DNA of 64,000 bases from Amoebophrya sp. A120 (GCA_905178155.1 CAJINV010000011.1:2733531-2797530); one strand, 5' to 3'. Shown: positions 31,988 to 44,904, counted from the stretch's first letter. Translations and numbers: made by a program. The notes: a model not told the origin generated them from the sequence alone.

Positions 31988-33976
31988 TTAGTGTGCAGCT
32001 ACAGCCACGGAATCTGCGGTAGAATAACGAGGGCTAAGACTAACAGGATCCACCACCTCCACCATATAGTCCGTACAAACCTGTGTAAAAACTTCAGCCA
32101 CGTCTCCTAGGTCCTGTATCAAGCCGCACAGCTGGGTGTTGTCACGTTCTTCTTCAGCATCAGCGCGAAGTTTCGCGAGATCGTCACCGAATTCTTTGGT
32201 CAACGCTTGGAACAGCAGCCCGCGCAGCTTGTTAGTGCAGTAAATCGCGTGATCCCCACCTATGATGCGATCGTAAACCTCCTGAAGCTTCGCTGGGTCA
32301 CAGAATTCCAAGAGGCGCGCCTGAGCCTCCGCGAAAAGAGCGTGATACTCCGCCGTGTTGATGGTTTTCTGAAGCATTTTTTTCCACCCCGCAATGTCCG
32401 TCAGCATAGCCTGCAGAGAAGCGACGCTAGGAGCAGCTTCATCCACCTCTACACGACCTTCTAGCACCTGGAGTACCATGGATACCGAGCCCGGTCCACA
32501 TGCTTGATTATTCCATCCATATTCAGATTGCGTCTGCAGCAACGCACTCGCAATGGGAGAAAGAACATCGGCACACAGATTGAAGTCCGGTCGCCCCGAG
32601 AGAGCAGCCCGAAGAGCCCGATAAACCAGTGCCAGGGCTTGAGGACCAGAGGTAACCAAGGGACTAGGCGATGGAGTCGCATCAAGATCCATTTTAAACC
32701 GGTTGAAGGCTTGAATAACCGCACGCCGTACCTGGGCCAGACCTCGTCCGCTGCAAGCACTTTTATTAGCCTCCTGCGCCTGCTGCCAGACCGAGTCGGG
32801 GATGTTCTTGCTCTGCAATTCCGTTTCCAGCTCCAGCAGTGTCTGAGACCACTCCTCGAGCGCGACCCCTATGCTAAACTCTTCCAGAAGTTTGTACGCG
32901 GCCTGCACGTTGCGGCACAACGCTTTGTTAGTGGGAGAGGTGTGTACGTTCTGGCGGTCCCTGGAAAATTCCTGGAGCGCACGAGCCCCCCGAATAACGA
33001 GGTTCTCACATCTTGCTCCTTCCCCCATCAGCTCGATCACCGAGTCAATACAGTCACGAAATGTGCTGATCACACGAACCGTCTCGTTTGCCAAGTGGAT
33101 CTCTGCGTTGATGTCCAGACACTCAGCGTCTATGCACTCCCGTACGTCCGGGAGGCTTGCATGTCGCACGAAACAGGGCAAGAGCAGCGAGGCGTCAACG
33201 CCGCCTCCTCTCAGCTTCTGCGCGGATCCCAGGCTCAATCTTTCCGCTCTGACGCCATTCTCCAGCAGCAGCTTCGCCATCTCGAGATGGTTGTTTTGCG
33301 CCGCCAACTCAAGCGCCTCACTGCCATTTGATCTGTCCGCCCTCGCTCCCTGGTCCAACAGCAGCTTCGCCATCTCGAGATCGTTGTTCTGCGCCGCCAA
33401 CTTAAGCGCCACATCAGCCCTCGCTCCCCAGTCCAACAGCAGCTTCGCCATCCCGAGATGGTTGTTCTGCGCAGCCAACATTAGCGCCCAACTGTTATTT
33501 TTGTCAGCCCTCACTCCCCGGTCCAACAGCAGCTTCGCCATCTCGAGATGGTTGTTCTGCGCCGCCAACTCAAGCGCATCACTATCATTTTTGTCAGCCC
33601 TCGCTCCCCGGTCCAACAGCAGCTTCGCCATCTCGAGATGGTTGTTCTGCGCCGCCACATTAAGCGCCCAACTGTTATTGTTGTCAGCCCTCGCTCCCCG
33701 GTCCAACAGCAGCTTCGCCATCTCGAGATTGTCGCTTTGCACCGCTCGCTCAAGCGCCTTATTGAAATAAATTATTTTGTTGGCCCTCTTCGCTCCCCGG
33801 TCCAGCAACAGCTTCGCGATCTCGAGATGGTTGTTCTGCGTCGCCTGCTCAAGTGCAAAGCAGTAATTCTTATCACTGATTTTGGCGCTCGGGCTCGCTC
33901 CCCGGTCCAACAGCAGCTTGGCCTCCTGGAGGTCGCCCATCCTTACGGCGTCGACTAGCGCGCACGCGTCGGCCAT
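31988..33976 (-). CDS. ankyrin-repeat protein, 662 aa
   Basis: Ankyrin repeats form protein-interaction surfaces. Starting at Met 33976 (MADACALVDAV), about eight units follow to residue ~245, each with the consensus ALELAAQNNHLEMAKLLLDR and a GARAD loop. The frame is open a further 54 codons upstream, but that extension lacks repeat character. Unit six-to-seven is about four residues short in the loop (GARADVALKLAAQ). Repeats are very similar at DNA level, implying recent amplification or conversion. Residues ~250-662 form a helical, unrecognised domain with spaced Cys and Trp and an acidic end (VVDPVSLSPRYSTADS). There is no signal peptide or membrane span, so it is probably intracellular. 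Partner unknown. Confidence 0.88.
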   Translation of the reverse strand: MADACALVDAVRMGDLQEAKLLLDRGASPSAKISDKNYCFALEQATQNNHLEIAKLLLDRGAKRANKIIYFNKALERAVQSDNLEMAKLLLDRGARADNNNSWALNVAAQNNHLEMAKLLLDRGARADKNDSDALELAAQNNHLEMAKLLLDRGVRADKNNSWALMLAAQNNHLGMAKLLLDWGARADVALKLAAQNNDLEMAKLLLDQGARADRSNGSEALELAAQNNHLEMAKLLLENGVRAERLSLGSAQKLRGGGVDASLLLPCFVRHASLPDVRECIDAECLDINAEIHLANETVRVISTFRDCIDSVIELMGEGARCENLVIRGARALQEFSRDRQNVHTSPTNKALCRNVQAAYKLLEEFSIGVALEEWSQTLLELETELQSKNIPDSVWQQAQEANKSACSGRGLAQVRRAVIQAFNRFKMDLDATPSPSPLVTSGPQALALVYRALRAALSGRPDFNLCADVLSPIASALLQTQSEYGWNNQACGPGSVSMVLQVLEGRVEVDEAAPSVASLQAMLTDIAGWKKMLQKTINTAEYHALFAEAQARLLEFCDPAKLQEVYDRIIGGDHAIYCTNKLRGLLFQALTKEFGDDLAKLRADAEEERDNTQLCGLIQDLGDVAEVFTQVCTDYMVEVVDPVSLSPRYSTADSVAVAAH
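33240..33946 (-). repeat. ~99-bp tandem units encoding ankyrin repeats
   Basis: Eight head-to-tail units. The core, seen on the plus strand as CAGCAGCTTCGCCATCTCGA, is almost unchanged between copies. Substitutions concentrate in the loop codons. Confidence 0.9.
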
Positions 33977-35105
33977 GGTGCTGACAATTTCCAGCTTTTT
34001 TTTATATTGCCTCAGCCTGTACTTGTACCAGACCTGTTTATAGGCCGAGACCCCAGCGAACAGGCCTTCAGAAGTGTATGTGTGGATAAGCCCTACCCCT
34101 AGCCTATCTAGACTGTGAAGAACAACTGGTCGACACAATACCTACACTAAACAGTTCCTGACGCTTTTGCTACCCACTTCACTTGACCTGTAAGTATTGT
34201 CTGTTTATTGGAAGCAGAGTGTGTTTTGGGGAAACTGGTAGAAACAGGTCATTTGCATTTCGATCGTGGCAGTAGAAACAGGTCATTTGCATTTCGATCG
34301 TGGAGTCGGGTGAACAGAGACCTAGTGGTTTTGACGAGATTTTGAGTAGAGGATCGATTGGTTGATGCAGGAGCCTGAACCTCGGTAAGGTTTCCTAGCA
34401 GTCAGAGAATGAGATCGCCTGGTACACACTAGCGTAATATGTAGCCAAAGAATAGAAACCAAAATTCAGGCGTCAACAGAACAACTACTCGTTGTCACGA
34501 TAAGGTTCTTGAATCTACGGAAATAACAGAGCTACACGGCACGGCCACGACATAGTCTCGCGAAAGACGACAAGCACGGACCTGATTGAAGCAGTGCAAA
34601 CGCGTAGCATCGGAAGCGAAGATCTTCGAGATCGAGATGCTATTCCTATTATAGCAACTCCCGAGAAGATGCGAAATCTACATCATGCTTTTGTTTAGGT
34701 TGAGAACAAAAAAATACCGAGAGAAAAAATTTCATTCTCTTCGGTGGAGTGGGTTCCCCGATTGAACATTTTGTGCGTCCTTTGCTTCCTGGTCCTGGTC
34801 CTGGTGAAAAGCATATGAAAGATTTATAAATTGTGAAGGCACAGATTGATGTTGAAATGCTTCAGTGTCGTAGTCGTTTTGTTGCGTCGGAACTAAAAAA
34901 GCGATTGAAGATTTATCTGCACTGCTCCATGATGCCCCCGCTTGATGATGCTGTCACGAAACGCTTTGCGGTCAGACTCTGTCTAAACCGCCCAGCATGC
35001 TGCGCCAACATGTCCACCGAGTGTGTCTGGGTGGTGAGACGATTGGCTCAAAATTTCTAGGCTTTAACGTTTAGACGTATTCGACATCCGCATCTGTTGA
35101 TCTTC
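33977..35105. other. intergenic, short repeats only
   Basis: Between the ankyrin start and the TauE stop. Contains a 34-bp tandem duplication (34238-34303) and the second copy of the SPIEHF-encoding segment (34732-34772). No supported gene. Confidence 0.45.
34238..34303. repeat. 34-bp tandem duplication
   Basis: Two perfect 32-bp copies (34238-34269, 34272-34303) starting GTAGAAACAGGTCATTTGCA, separated by two bases. Noncoding, 5' of the ankyrin gene. Includes the palindrome CGATCG. Confidence 0.9.
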
Positions 35106-38100
35106 TTACTCCGGTTCACAGAGGTTGTTGAACTCGAACAGGTGCTCCTTGTACAAAAACGTTTCTCCCGCCTGCACCGCCACGGCGCACGCGGACAGCA
35201 GAATAATCACGGCCATTGACAAAATGATCGGCGCCTGCCTCTCCGCAAACAGCTGCGCGATCATGCCTTGCCCGACCGCCGCGAACAGAAAACCCAGAAA
35301 AAACGCGAACAAGGCGTAGTCCAGTGCGTAGTAGCCGAAGAGGGTGAAGGACACGCAGGCCGTACTGGCGGTGAAAAATATCATCGTCGCGGCCGTGGCG
35401 CTGGCCACGTTGGGTTCCACGCCCAACGCGAGCATCAGCGGGCCCTTCACGATCCCGCCACCAATGCCGAACATGCCCGCCATCAGGCCCGAGGCCGTGC
35501 ACACCGCCGGGTAGAGAACCGTATTCCGCTCGTCCCACTTGATACTGCCATGCGAAGATGAAGTAGACGAGGAAGACGAGGAGGAGCTTAGCTGGGGCGT
35601 TTGCAGTGGGTTGTTAACAGTTGCGCGCGATGAAGAGGATGATATTGATAAATTCGGTCGGTTGAACAGAGCTCCTCCAGGCTCGTCCACTGTGGTGGAA
35701 CTACCGGTCGTCGCGCAGGAGGCGGAAAGCGGGTCCGGGGCGTGGGTCGTTGCGGTACTGTGTGGCTGCTTTCGATCTCGAGAGGACTGGATATTAGTTG
35801 TATCAAGAGCGTCATTTGCATTTGAAAGCACAGAGGACGAGGTGGTCTGGTTTGCAAGGGGATGAAATCCATCTACTCGCGTGCTGTCTGTGCTGTACAC
35901 ACTTCGTGGTGAGGAGGCAGAGTCTAGCACATTTGGATTTGCAGCACCTCTCGCAGTGGACGAAGATAATGTTACACGACCGGAGCTACTACCAAGGTCC
36001 GTCGTTCCGGTTGCAGTCAGACTCGGCAGAGGTCCAGTTCCGGTGGAGTTTCCTCTCCCTGAAGTTGTACCAATCTCGTCCTTGTCCTTCCTCAGAATGG
36101 CCGGCGTGGTAAAGTACAAACTGGACCGCACGTGGCGCTGAAAAACCTCCGCCAGAATCTGCCGCCGGTACAGGAACATCGCGAGCAGAACCACGGGAAT
36201 GTTGGCCAGGATTACCATCCAGTACCCGGGAGTGCCGCAATTTGCGATAGGATTGAAATCGTGCCCGTCGCCACGAAGAATCTGCAGGACGAGGCAGGCG
36301 ATGTAGAGGGGGAGAAAAGAGACGAATTTCTGCAGTTTTTGTTTTTTGTTTTGTTTTGCTGTATCGTTCCGCTCGATTGCTCCACAATATCTAGAACGAC
36401 GAGGAAGGACGTCGCACGCAAAAAGTAACAAAAACACAGAGAAAGAAGCCATTTTTTCAGCATTAGCAGGCAACACATGATGCTGAACATCCACATACCA
36501 CCCAAGGGCAAGAAGCTGCGTCTACTGCGTGGAAGTTGTTACTTACTGGAAAATACCTTGCACTCAGGCGACCAGCAGGTGGTTGTGTCGTCCTGCTGTG
36601 ATGTCGGGTTCGGATTCCTCCCCTGTGGTTCTGGTATTGTTCCCTGTGTGGCAAGCCCTCGAGAGGAGGGGAGGGCGGTTGGTGAAGGGGGCAGGGTGGC
36701 CGCGGCGTTTTCCACCATCGGGGCAGCTGAAAAAGTTGGGAATTCTGGAGTGGATGTGGATTTGTTGTTTCGTATAGTGCAAGGTTATTTTCAAAGAAAA
36801 AGATGTTCTAATCGAAACGTACGAACATAGCAGAATGATATTTGTTGTTGTTCGAGAAACAAATACCAAAACCTACACCTAGGGTGCAACATATCAACAT
36901 CACGATTCCACTTCAGATATACCTCTCGCCCCAAACGTGATGCGCTCCCGCTCCTTCTGCCATCTTTTCTGTCCCTTCTCCAGGGTGTTCTGCCCCATGA
37001 GCAACAGCAGCACAAAGAGCAAACACTGCAGCACGAACACCGGCACGAGTTTGTTGATCAACGTCCCGATCACTGCGCCTAAAATCGTACTGGGCTCCAT
37101 CATTAAAATGATGTTCCAGTCGATCAGTGCGTCACCCTTGTCCGTCTTCTTGGAAAAGTTGAACATCAGGTTCGCAATGCTGCCGCCGAAAATTGTCACG
37201 TTGGACAGGGCGCTGGCATTCGCGGTGGGAAACTGGAGCACCATCATGTAAAGCGGTACAAACAACGCACCCCCGCCTATGCCGCCGCAGGCCGCGATAA
37301 CGGAGACGAGACTGACGAGAAGGAACGAAATCCAGTCGCCTGCAGTGGTTTGATGATGTTGGGGTTAATTTATTGTGTCGTGCTGTCGTCCTCGTCGCGA
37401 ATCAGCATAGCATTCTTTTGATCCTTTCTGTCTAAACACGACCCCGAGGGGGCGAAGTTGGCAGTTAAGTACTACTTAGGAAAATAAAGAATACGTGCAT
37501 TCATTGGCCAGAGCGGTTTCGGGCTCCAGGCCTCCTCCTCTTCCTGCACGAAGCTGGCGGCTATTCGCGAAAAAGTGCCATCTCCCTCGTCGACGACGTC
37601 TTCAGCAAGCACATCGATCAGTCCAAAATCGCCAATCAGCTGCTCTACCGGGTCTTCTTCAGGAAGAGTTCCACCACCAGTCCTCGCTTTTGCTTGTTTT
37701 GCTAACTTCTTGTTCCGGCGCTTGACGGTGGTTTTTTCGATCTGTGCTTGGATCGATTCCACCGACGTGCTGCTTTGCTTGTTTCGATTCAGATTCTCAC
37801 TCGTCTCGCTGGATTTCTGCGGTGGGCTACTTGCAGCAGTTGCAGCTCCGGCCCCCGCGTTGAGAGCTGTCTCTGACTGCTCAACACCACGATCCTCGGC
37901 CTTCCCTTCTTCATCACTATTTGCTGCCGTTTCACCTTCTACTCGTCTTGTGGCCTTACTGCCGCGTAACAAAGCGGTCGACCCATTTGCTCGAGACGAC
38001 CCGCCTTCCATGTCGACGACCGCCCCGTCCCCGAGGCCCAGCCAAAGCAAGCAGTAGAGAATCGTTGCCATTCTGCCGCCGCACCGCGTGGAGGGCAGGA

Positions 38101-38128
38101 ATGGGGAGAGGAGCACTATCGTGGTCAT
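35106..38128 (-). CDS. TauE/SafE-family anion (sulfite) exporter, 814 aa (four exons)
   Basis: A membrane transporter of the TauE/SafE family, members of which export sulfite, sulfoacetate or related anions. Exons 38128-37495, 37339-36923, 36726-36557 and 36329-35106 sum to 2,445 nt; all three introns are GT-AG and phases agree. The family's two half-repeats are present: an N-terminal glycine motif CGGIGGGALFVPLYMMV (residues ~225-245) with several hydrophobic helices, and the C-terminal counterpart GMFGIGGGIVKGPLMLALGV (residues ~690-710). The order (signal-like N-terminus, LWPMNAR before the first helix, a cytosolic linker, then a CG..YW helix) resembles plant/protist members. Exon 1 adds a charged ~200-aa N-terminal domain. 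A ~180-aa Ser/Thr-rich linker separates the halves in exon 4, larger than in plant relatives. Transported substrate cannot be read from sequence. Confidence 0.88.
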
Positions 38129-39770
38129 GCTTGTTGTGGTGCTGGGTCCTCTTCTATCTTTTTCGGCAAACTGTGCGTGCTGCGCGAATCATCTTCATTG
38201 AAGGTACGCTGTAGAAGTTGACAACCAATTTCGTGAACAAACGTTGATGTGAAAACAACAAGAACTTTTGCTACTGATACTGAGATACTAGTGGAGTATA
38301 CCTACGTCTGCTTCAACTTGCTTTAAGTTTGATTTCTAAATTAGATGGGTAGCTCTGGTCTGAATCCATGTGGCATTTCGCTATTCATCTGCACCACGCA
38401 CTACCATCTTACAGAAATGAAAATCGAAAATAAACGGTACTTACGACTGTTTGCTACCGTCTGTATCCAGTTGTTTTTCGTGTCCGTGAAAAAATAATGG
38501 CAACAAAACCTTACAACTACAAGTATCTACTTGTTGACGAGCACAGAGTGAGCAAAAGTAAGTCATGGCCCTATGTAAGTAGATTACTTACTTTTCCGTT
38601 TTTCTTTTTTCTCTTTGTGTTCTGTCCAGCCATGTTGCTTCAGCTTCAGGATTTCATCATCTAGTGCCATTTTTTTTCTCACTTACTGCACTCTAGTACT
38701 AATCATTGATACTCCCTGCTCCTTGCGTTTCTGTATCTATTCGAAAACGAATTCGAATCGACAAAAGTCCCACACAACAACTGTTTGCAGCACACAAACT
38801 CGGCGCCCAGTTTTTTACCTTTATTTCTCACATCACTGGACGAGAAGCGACAAACGCGGTCGAAGATGCCGAGAAACACTGGGCTGTGACTGGTGTCGAG
38901 TGGAAGGAACGAAATACTAACCAACGCCAGCTAGTACAGCCAACCTTCTAAGTGCGTCGTGGAGAACAAGACTTAATACACAGGTGAACAACGCAGCGTT
39001 TTGAAATAAAAAAACCTGTCGTGAGGTCAGCTACTATGAGCAGCTTTGCTGGATAGTATAATCAGTATAGTCGGTGACTCCGTGCGCGCAGGAGGGTACA
39101 TTATTTTCACTTTCTTTTATCCCGATTCAATTTCGTTTGATTTTCTTGGTCCTTAGCTTACTTCTTTTGACTGGTCCTTTACCTTTCCCATAATTCCGTC
39201 CTTCATTACGACTCCTTCGGAGAATAACAAGGCGTCAGCGAATCGTGTCGGCGTCCAACAAAAGTCCACCAGAGGCAACTACATCTCAACACCACTACAA
39301 ACCCGAGTGTACCGCGAAATGGTGTGTCCAGCGAACTGGCAATAGCCCGAATGACTCGTCCAATGCCACGGAGGTCGTCGTGGTTCTGGTTGCAGTTGTT
39401 CTCATTACGAAGTTGACGTGGAGCTGCTCGCACTTGCGTCCGCAAACTTCTTCGCAAACTCCTGCTCCTTGACTTGCTGTGCCGTCGAAGTCGCCTTTGA
39501 TACGAAGACATTCGCGATTCACGCACCAGCCTAAGTTATGTTGAGTGCATAGTAGACACGGTGGAGGGATATAGAAGAGATAATTCCGGAATAAATTATT
39601 TATTCATCGTAAAAAAGTGGAACGTCGTTCACATATAATTGTAGTACCAGTTGACGAACTTATTTTCATCAAGAAACATCGGTAATTTTCGTCTAAACCA
39701 AGACACGGAAATAAAGTCGAAAAGCGCGCGAAGATCAAGAAGATGCGACGAGACTACACCTCTACAACTT
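38129..39770. other. intergenic, no gene seen
   Basis: About 1.6 kb between the TauE start and the GlyRS stop. A 75-codon plus-strand frame (39245-39472) has one hydrophobic stretch (VVVVLVAVVLI) but no other support. No RNA genes or inverted repeats recognised. Confidence 0.4.
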
Positions 39771-42720
39771 CTAAGCCTCTCTCACCTGGATGCCCACCAA
39801 CTGCGTGGCTTGATTTGCCACGGTCTTGTATTGTGCCTGGGCGTCCGCGAACGAGAGGTGTCCTTCGAACAGCTTGTGGATCAGCGGCGCGCAGTCCGCC
39901 AGCGGCACCCGAATCTGGCCGCAGGAATCCCTTTCCCGGATGGTGGCCGCATTGAGCTCAAACGTGTCCAAGTCGATGGTCACCGCGAAGGGAATGCCCA
40001 GCTCGTCGTTGCGCGCGTACCGCTTGCCGATCGACGCGCCGGTGTCGTCCACGGAACCGGCACAATTCAGGCGGGTAAAGTCCTTCTTCAAGTTCTTCAC
40101 TATCGTTGGGAACTTCTCGTGGCGCTTCACCTTGTTGTCCACCGGGAGGATGGTGTACTTGTAGGGCGCCATCGCTGCTGGGAGTTTCAGGTACGCGCGC
40201 TTCTGCGCATCGCCGGCAGCCTGCGAAAACGAAATTATAAGTGTATTTGGAATTATTTTTCGCGCATAGTAAATTGGAATTCGAAACAACGCCTAATGAG
40301 GCGTGTCGCTCTCGTCCTCGTGTGAGATGCAGATTCATATGAACAATCGATATCGATCCTTTCTTCGACGATCTACTAAAGCGTAGAAATCTTGTTGAAG
40401 ATAGAAAGTACCTCCATTGGTCTCTCCACATACGTGTGCTCAAAGACGGTGTAGAGAAGTCGGTCGACCCCGAAGGAGGGCTCGATTACGCTCGGGGTGT
40501 AGGTAATTGTCGTTTCCTTCACAGTTTTTGTCGTCGTCTTCAGCTTGTCCGCTGGAATCTCGTGCGTCTCGTCGTTCAATGTCACTTGGACCGGGTCACC
40601 AGCGTCGGCCTGGTATGAAAAGCAAAAGGTTTAAAATTTTATCTATCGCAGCACCCACATTGCGACGTGACGCATCCTCATCTCATCCGTTTCTGCATGC
40701 TGGTCTACTTCTGGCGCCAGTACTAGGGCAGCACCACCAGCGCTGCATCAATACTGTCAGAAATATCATTAAAGAAGCAAACTTGTCTATACTTTGGTAG
40801 TGATGAAGTAAGTATCTACTTTACCTTGGCCTGCAGTGCCCGCAAATCTGCGTAGTCCATCTTTTCCAGGCATTCCTTGACAGGCTTCCCTGCTTTTTTC
40901 AAGTGTTGCATGATCAGTTTCGCACTCTCCTTCGTCAGTTCCGTTTTTTCCACGTCGACGGGCTCCGGCAACGTTTCCCGGATTTTTAGGTCCTGCTTCG
41001 TGGCGTTGGCGTGCGCGTTCAGGTCGAAGCAGGCGCGGTTCGCGATGCCGACGATTTCCAGCCAGCCGGAGGAGACGTAGGACTCCGCATCCCAGCAATC
41101 GGAGGCGTAGTGGGCCATCTCGGTGGACAGGTGCTGGCGGAACCGCAGGTGCTCCGGGTTGCAGCCGATCTTCACGAGGAAGAGGAAGGTGCGGGCGAGG
41201 AAGTAGCCCATGGTTTGGTTCTTGTCCCGGATAATACCGTTCTCCAGGGCTTCTTGGAGGGTCACGGTTTTCGGGTCTTCGCCGGCGAGCTGGGTCTTCT
41301 CGTCGAACCTGGGGTGAGGTGATGCGAGTGAGATGAGTTTACTAATGCGATGATTTACATATTTTTGTGTATCGCTATGCCTAGACCTGATGCTGATAAT
41401 TGTTCACGGCGAACAATACAAAAAGTGTTAAGAAGATCCTGGGGCAGGCGATCAAGTACAGAGCTGCACGAAACGCCATCTGTCCCTGTCGTCAACACAA
41501 AATAGTAGAAAATAGCAATCTCAGTAGATAAATTGAAATTATGCAGTACAATGTGAGTCTCAAATCCTTGACGTCGTCCCATTTCGGGTGGTCGTAGTCT
41601 TTTGGTTTGATAAACCACTCAATTTCCGCCTGCTGGAACTCCCGCATCCGTGTCAAACCGCCACGCGGCGCAATTTCGTTCCGGAACACCCGCCCGATCT
41701 GGGCGATCCCGAAGGGGATTCGCTCCCCGTTCTGCTCCTTGCAGAACTTGTAGTTGAGGAAGATACCCTGGGCGGTCTCGGGTCGGAGGTAGCCGGTCTC
41801 GCCGCCCACCGGGCCGATGGGGGTGGGGAACATCAGGTTGAAGGCGACGGGTTCGGTCAACGGGTTCCCAGTGTCGGGGGAAACTACCTTGTACTTGGCG
41901 AAGACCTGGTATGGTTGTAGATAATGATAGTAGTTTGTACGAGATGTTGGTGCAACTACAAACGTTGACATGGATGTACGTACAACCTTTTTGGTTTTCG
42001 AAGAGTATAATATCATCAAAGACCAGCATCCGCATCGGCAATACGGTGCAAAAAAGCATGAGAAGGTCCTCGTGCAGCAACGACCACAATAGTAAGTACC
42101 TCCATCAGTTCCTCTTTGGAGTACCCGTCTGCGCTGTTGTGGACGATTTTGTACTCTTTTATCAATCCCTCGTCCTTGCATTCGGCGATTTTCTTTTCCA
42201 TGACATCCTCCAAAAGTTTGTCTGCTCGCCAAAACAGCTCCGGCTTCAAAGAATCCTTGACAACGAAGTCGGAAAATTTGTCGACGTGTCCAGAGGCTTT
42301 CAAGACACGTTCCTGTTATTTTTTTACGAGTCGGCGAATATCGCGGTCGGTGGAGCTTTCATTTAGTAAGCAGACGCGCCAGAAACGTCCGTTTCGAACG
42401 AAATAGTTCGACGAAAATACAAATACTTATAAACGAATAGTAGCTTTGCAAATTGAAATCAAGCTTTCTGGTCAGGTCAACGTCAAAAATCATACCTGCA
42501 TGATGCAGGTGTCCTCGACTTCCATCATATCTTCCTCGACCACGAAGTGCTGTCTCCACAGCTGGCACATGTTGTTCTTCATGGCGCAGCCAGGGGGGCC
42601 GTAGGCGAAAAAACCCGCGGCGCCGCCATAGATGTCGGACGCCTGGCGGTAAAAAAACCTGCGCTTGGTCAGCCCCTCCACGTCGGCGCGGACCAGGGCG
42701 TAGCGGTTAGCGGATGCCAT
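39771..42720 (-). CDS. glycyl-tRNA synthetase, eukaryotic alpha2 type, 641 aa (six exons)
   Basis: Class II enzyme that charges tRNA-Gly with glycine using ATP. Exons 42720-42496, 42312-42100, 41905-41550, 41308-40825, 40609-40412 and 40220-39771 give 1,926 nt; all five introns are GT-AG and frames agree. Motif 1 region: [22 protein letters not shown] matches the eukaryotic enzyme closely. The [13 protein letters not shown] block precedes motif 2, [21 protein letters not shown]. Then [11 protein letters not shown], and motif 3 in [19 protein letters not shown]. The C-terminal anticodon-binding domain contains [18 protein letters not shown]. No N-terminal WHEP domain or targeting peptide, so cytosolic. 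Introns are ordinary, without the inverted-repeat ends found in neighbouring genes. Confidence 0.96.
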
Positions 42721-44904
42721 TTTCGGTGCTGGTGGTCTCTGGGGCAGATAAGAGGTGCTGGGGGCACTAGTAGAGGAAAATAGTAAATGCGGAGTAGTGG
42801 AAAAGAAGTGTTGGCTCGTTAAAAAACGACCGCGAAATAAAAAGCACGTCGTGGTTGATAATAAGTAGAAGTGCGTGGGTAGAAATTGTTCGAAAAGAGC
42901 AATTATGTGTTGCTCGGGTTTTGACGGAATAAAACGGTTTCAGATACTAGATGGCCTTGAAGTGCTGTCGCCGCTGTTTTCGTTTTCGGTCATCAAATAA
43001 TCGAAGCATTGCATGTAAGTATAGCAAACTAGAAAACAAGCGATCCGACAGATCTTCTTTGCGCAGCATAGGTCTTCTCCTTCAGATCCATTCTTGTCGA
43101 TGAACAAGATCTAGCTGCAGCTCATGCTATCGTGATCTCTTTCGCAAGGACGATTTGACTTTGTGATCTCTTCTTGTGTCTGTGCCTTCAAGTAGGACGT
43201 GTCAAGACCCGAAGGACGCGGGGGCCCTTCTACGTAGACTGTTATTTTACTTTTACGAGGATCTACTACTTCACGTTCACACGCTTTCTCTTTCAGTTTC
43301 AGCTTCGGTTGCTTTACTAAATTGCGCCGCGAACAAGGCAACCTTTCTCTTTTTTTCTCATCCAAGAGTTTCACAACTTATTGTAACTTTCTTTTCTGCA
43401 AGGTTAAATGACAAAGTATTCGCTTCGAAAGTTGAGTTTCTTTCTTTTCTCGTACCGCTTTGCGCGGCGGAAAAATAATTTTTATCTGCGGAAAATAAAA
43501 CCAACATATTTGTTTCTGCACACCAGTTTCTATTTTTTGTTGCCCACAAGTGCAAGCATCCCTGTCCCTCTTTGTGAGTAAGACAATAGCATCATTCTTC
43601 TCCAGGGCGCCGTGGTTGCAATCAAAATTAATATTGTCTTTTAGGTGATCGTAGTTCCCTCGGAACTAACTCTGTGTCGAAGATCGTCGAAGATAAGATC
43701 GAGACTCAGCTCGTGGAACAGATTCCCCGCGGCGATTTGTATTCTGTCTTCACAGAATGGACATTCGTTTTATTTTGTTGGACTTGTTCAACTTACAGTT
43801 AACAACATTTAGTGGCTTGAGCCACGAATACACACATCACACACACGCGAGGTTTGGGAGAAGCAAGGGCTCATTGTTCGTGTTTTGTGAAAGATGAAAG
43901 CGAAACAATCAAAACGAAAGTCAAGTTTGTCATGTGAGCGCTCACAAAGATGAAGATTGTAAAACGTAAACAAAGGCTCCGAGTTTGTGCATTTGCAATC
44001 ACCAAACAAACATTTGTCCGAGTTTCCCAACTCATTTTGCTCGTGCTCTCAGAATCTCTCACTTACTTTCAATTCTCTCCGACACAGAGATAAACCTCTA
44101 GAGAGGATATTCACAGTGCCGGGGGGGGAGAAAAGAAAGAAAGTGATGCGAGAGATTCTGCTCCGCCGCGGTTGGTTGTGCGCATGATCCGTACTCGCGG
44201 TTTTCGGCTCAACTAACACCAGCTGTGGAACTCGCTGTACAAATAGATCCGTAAGTCCCCCGCTCCGGAGACGAATCCGTATCCACCAAAAAGAAACCGT
44301 CAATCGCAACTGAACGTAGATGGAACTGGTTTTGCGCTAGAGGTGACCTCCGCCTAACTCCCTTCGCGAAGCATACTAGACGAAGTCGTTCTTTCTAACA
44401 CCAGGTTCCCCAGACAAAATCAAAAGACTGCACAGAAGTTTGTTCTTTCAAAGCACTCAACTTGCCCGCTTGAGAAAGAGCAGAAGCAAGAGGAAACAAA
44501 AAGAGTTCGCAAAACAGAAACGTGTCGTGACGGCATGATCAGCTTCCTGGTCCCCAAAATCATGTAGAAACTGTTGCTGATAGGACAGGAATAACTTGGT
44601 TGCTGATGTTCATCGTCCATGCTTGTCGTAGTGCTGAAACAGGTCGCGGAGTTCGTTTGTCGTTCTTGTTGAAGAAGAAAAAGTCGACCTGGTTCTGGAC
44701 AAGGATACATTTACTGTTGGTGGATAGAATCTGCGCCGATTTCATCGCGTCCGCAGAAGCAGAATGTCGTACTGGTGGAGTTCACACTAAAAAAATAATT
44801 TTTGTCGAAAAACCCATCCGGTAGAAGAAAGTTGCTCAGCAGGTTGTGCAAAGAACGCCGGGTAGGTGACCATAGGCCCGCTTTCTTCTCCAGATCTGAT
44901 TCTT
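42721..44904. other. intergenic / 3' flank of the retroelement, no gene seen
   Basis: About 2.2 kb between the retroelement stop and the GlyRS start. A 3' LTR would lie here, but I could not match any stretch to the 53.8-56.4 kb flank by eye. Short frames on both strands look non-coding. Confidence 0.4.

Noticed and set aside
33240-33946. Regularly spaced repeats suggestive of an array
   Set aside because: They are in-frame ankyrin codons, not noncoding direct repeats with unique spacers.
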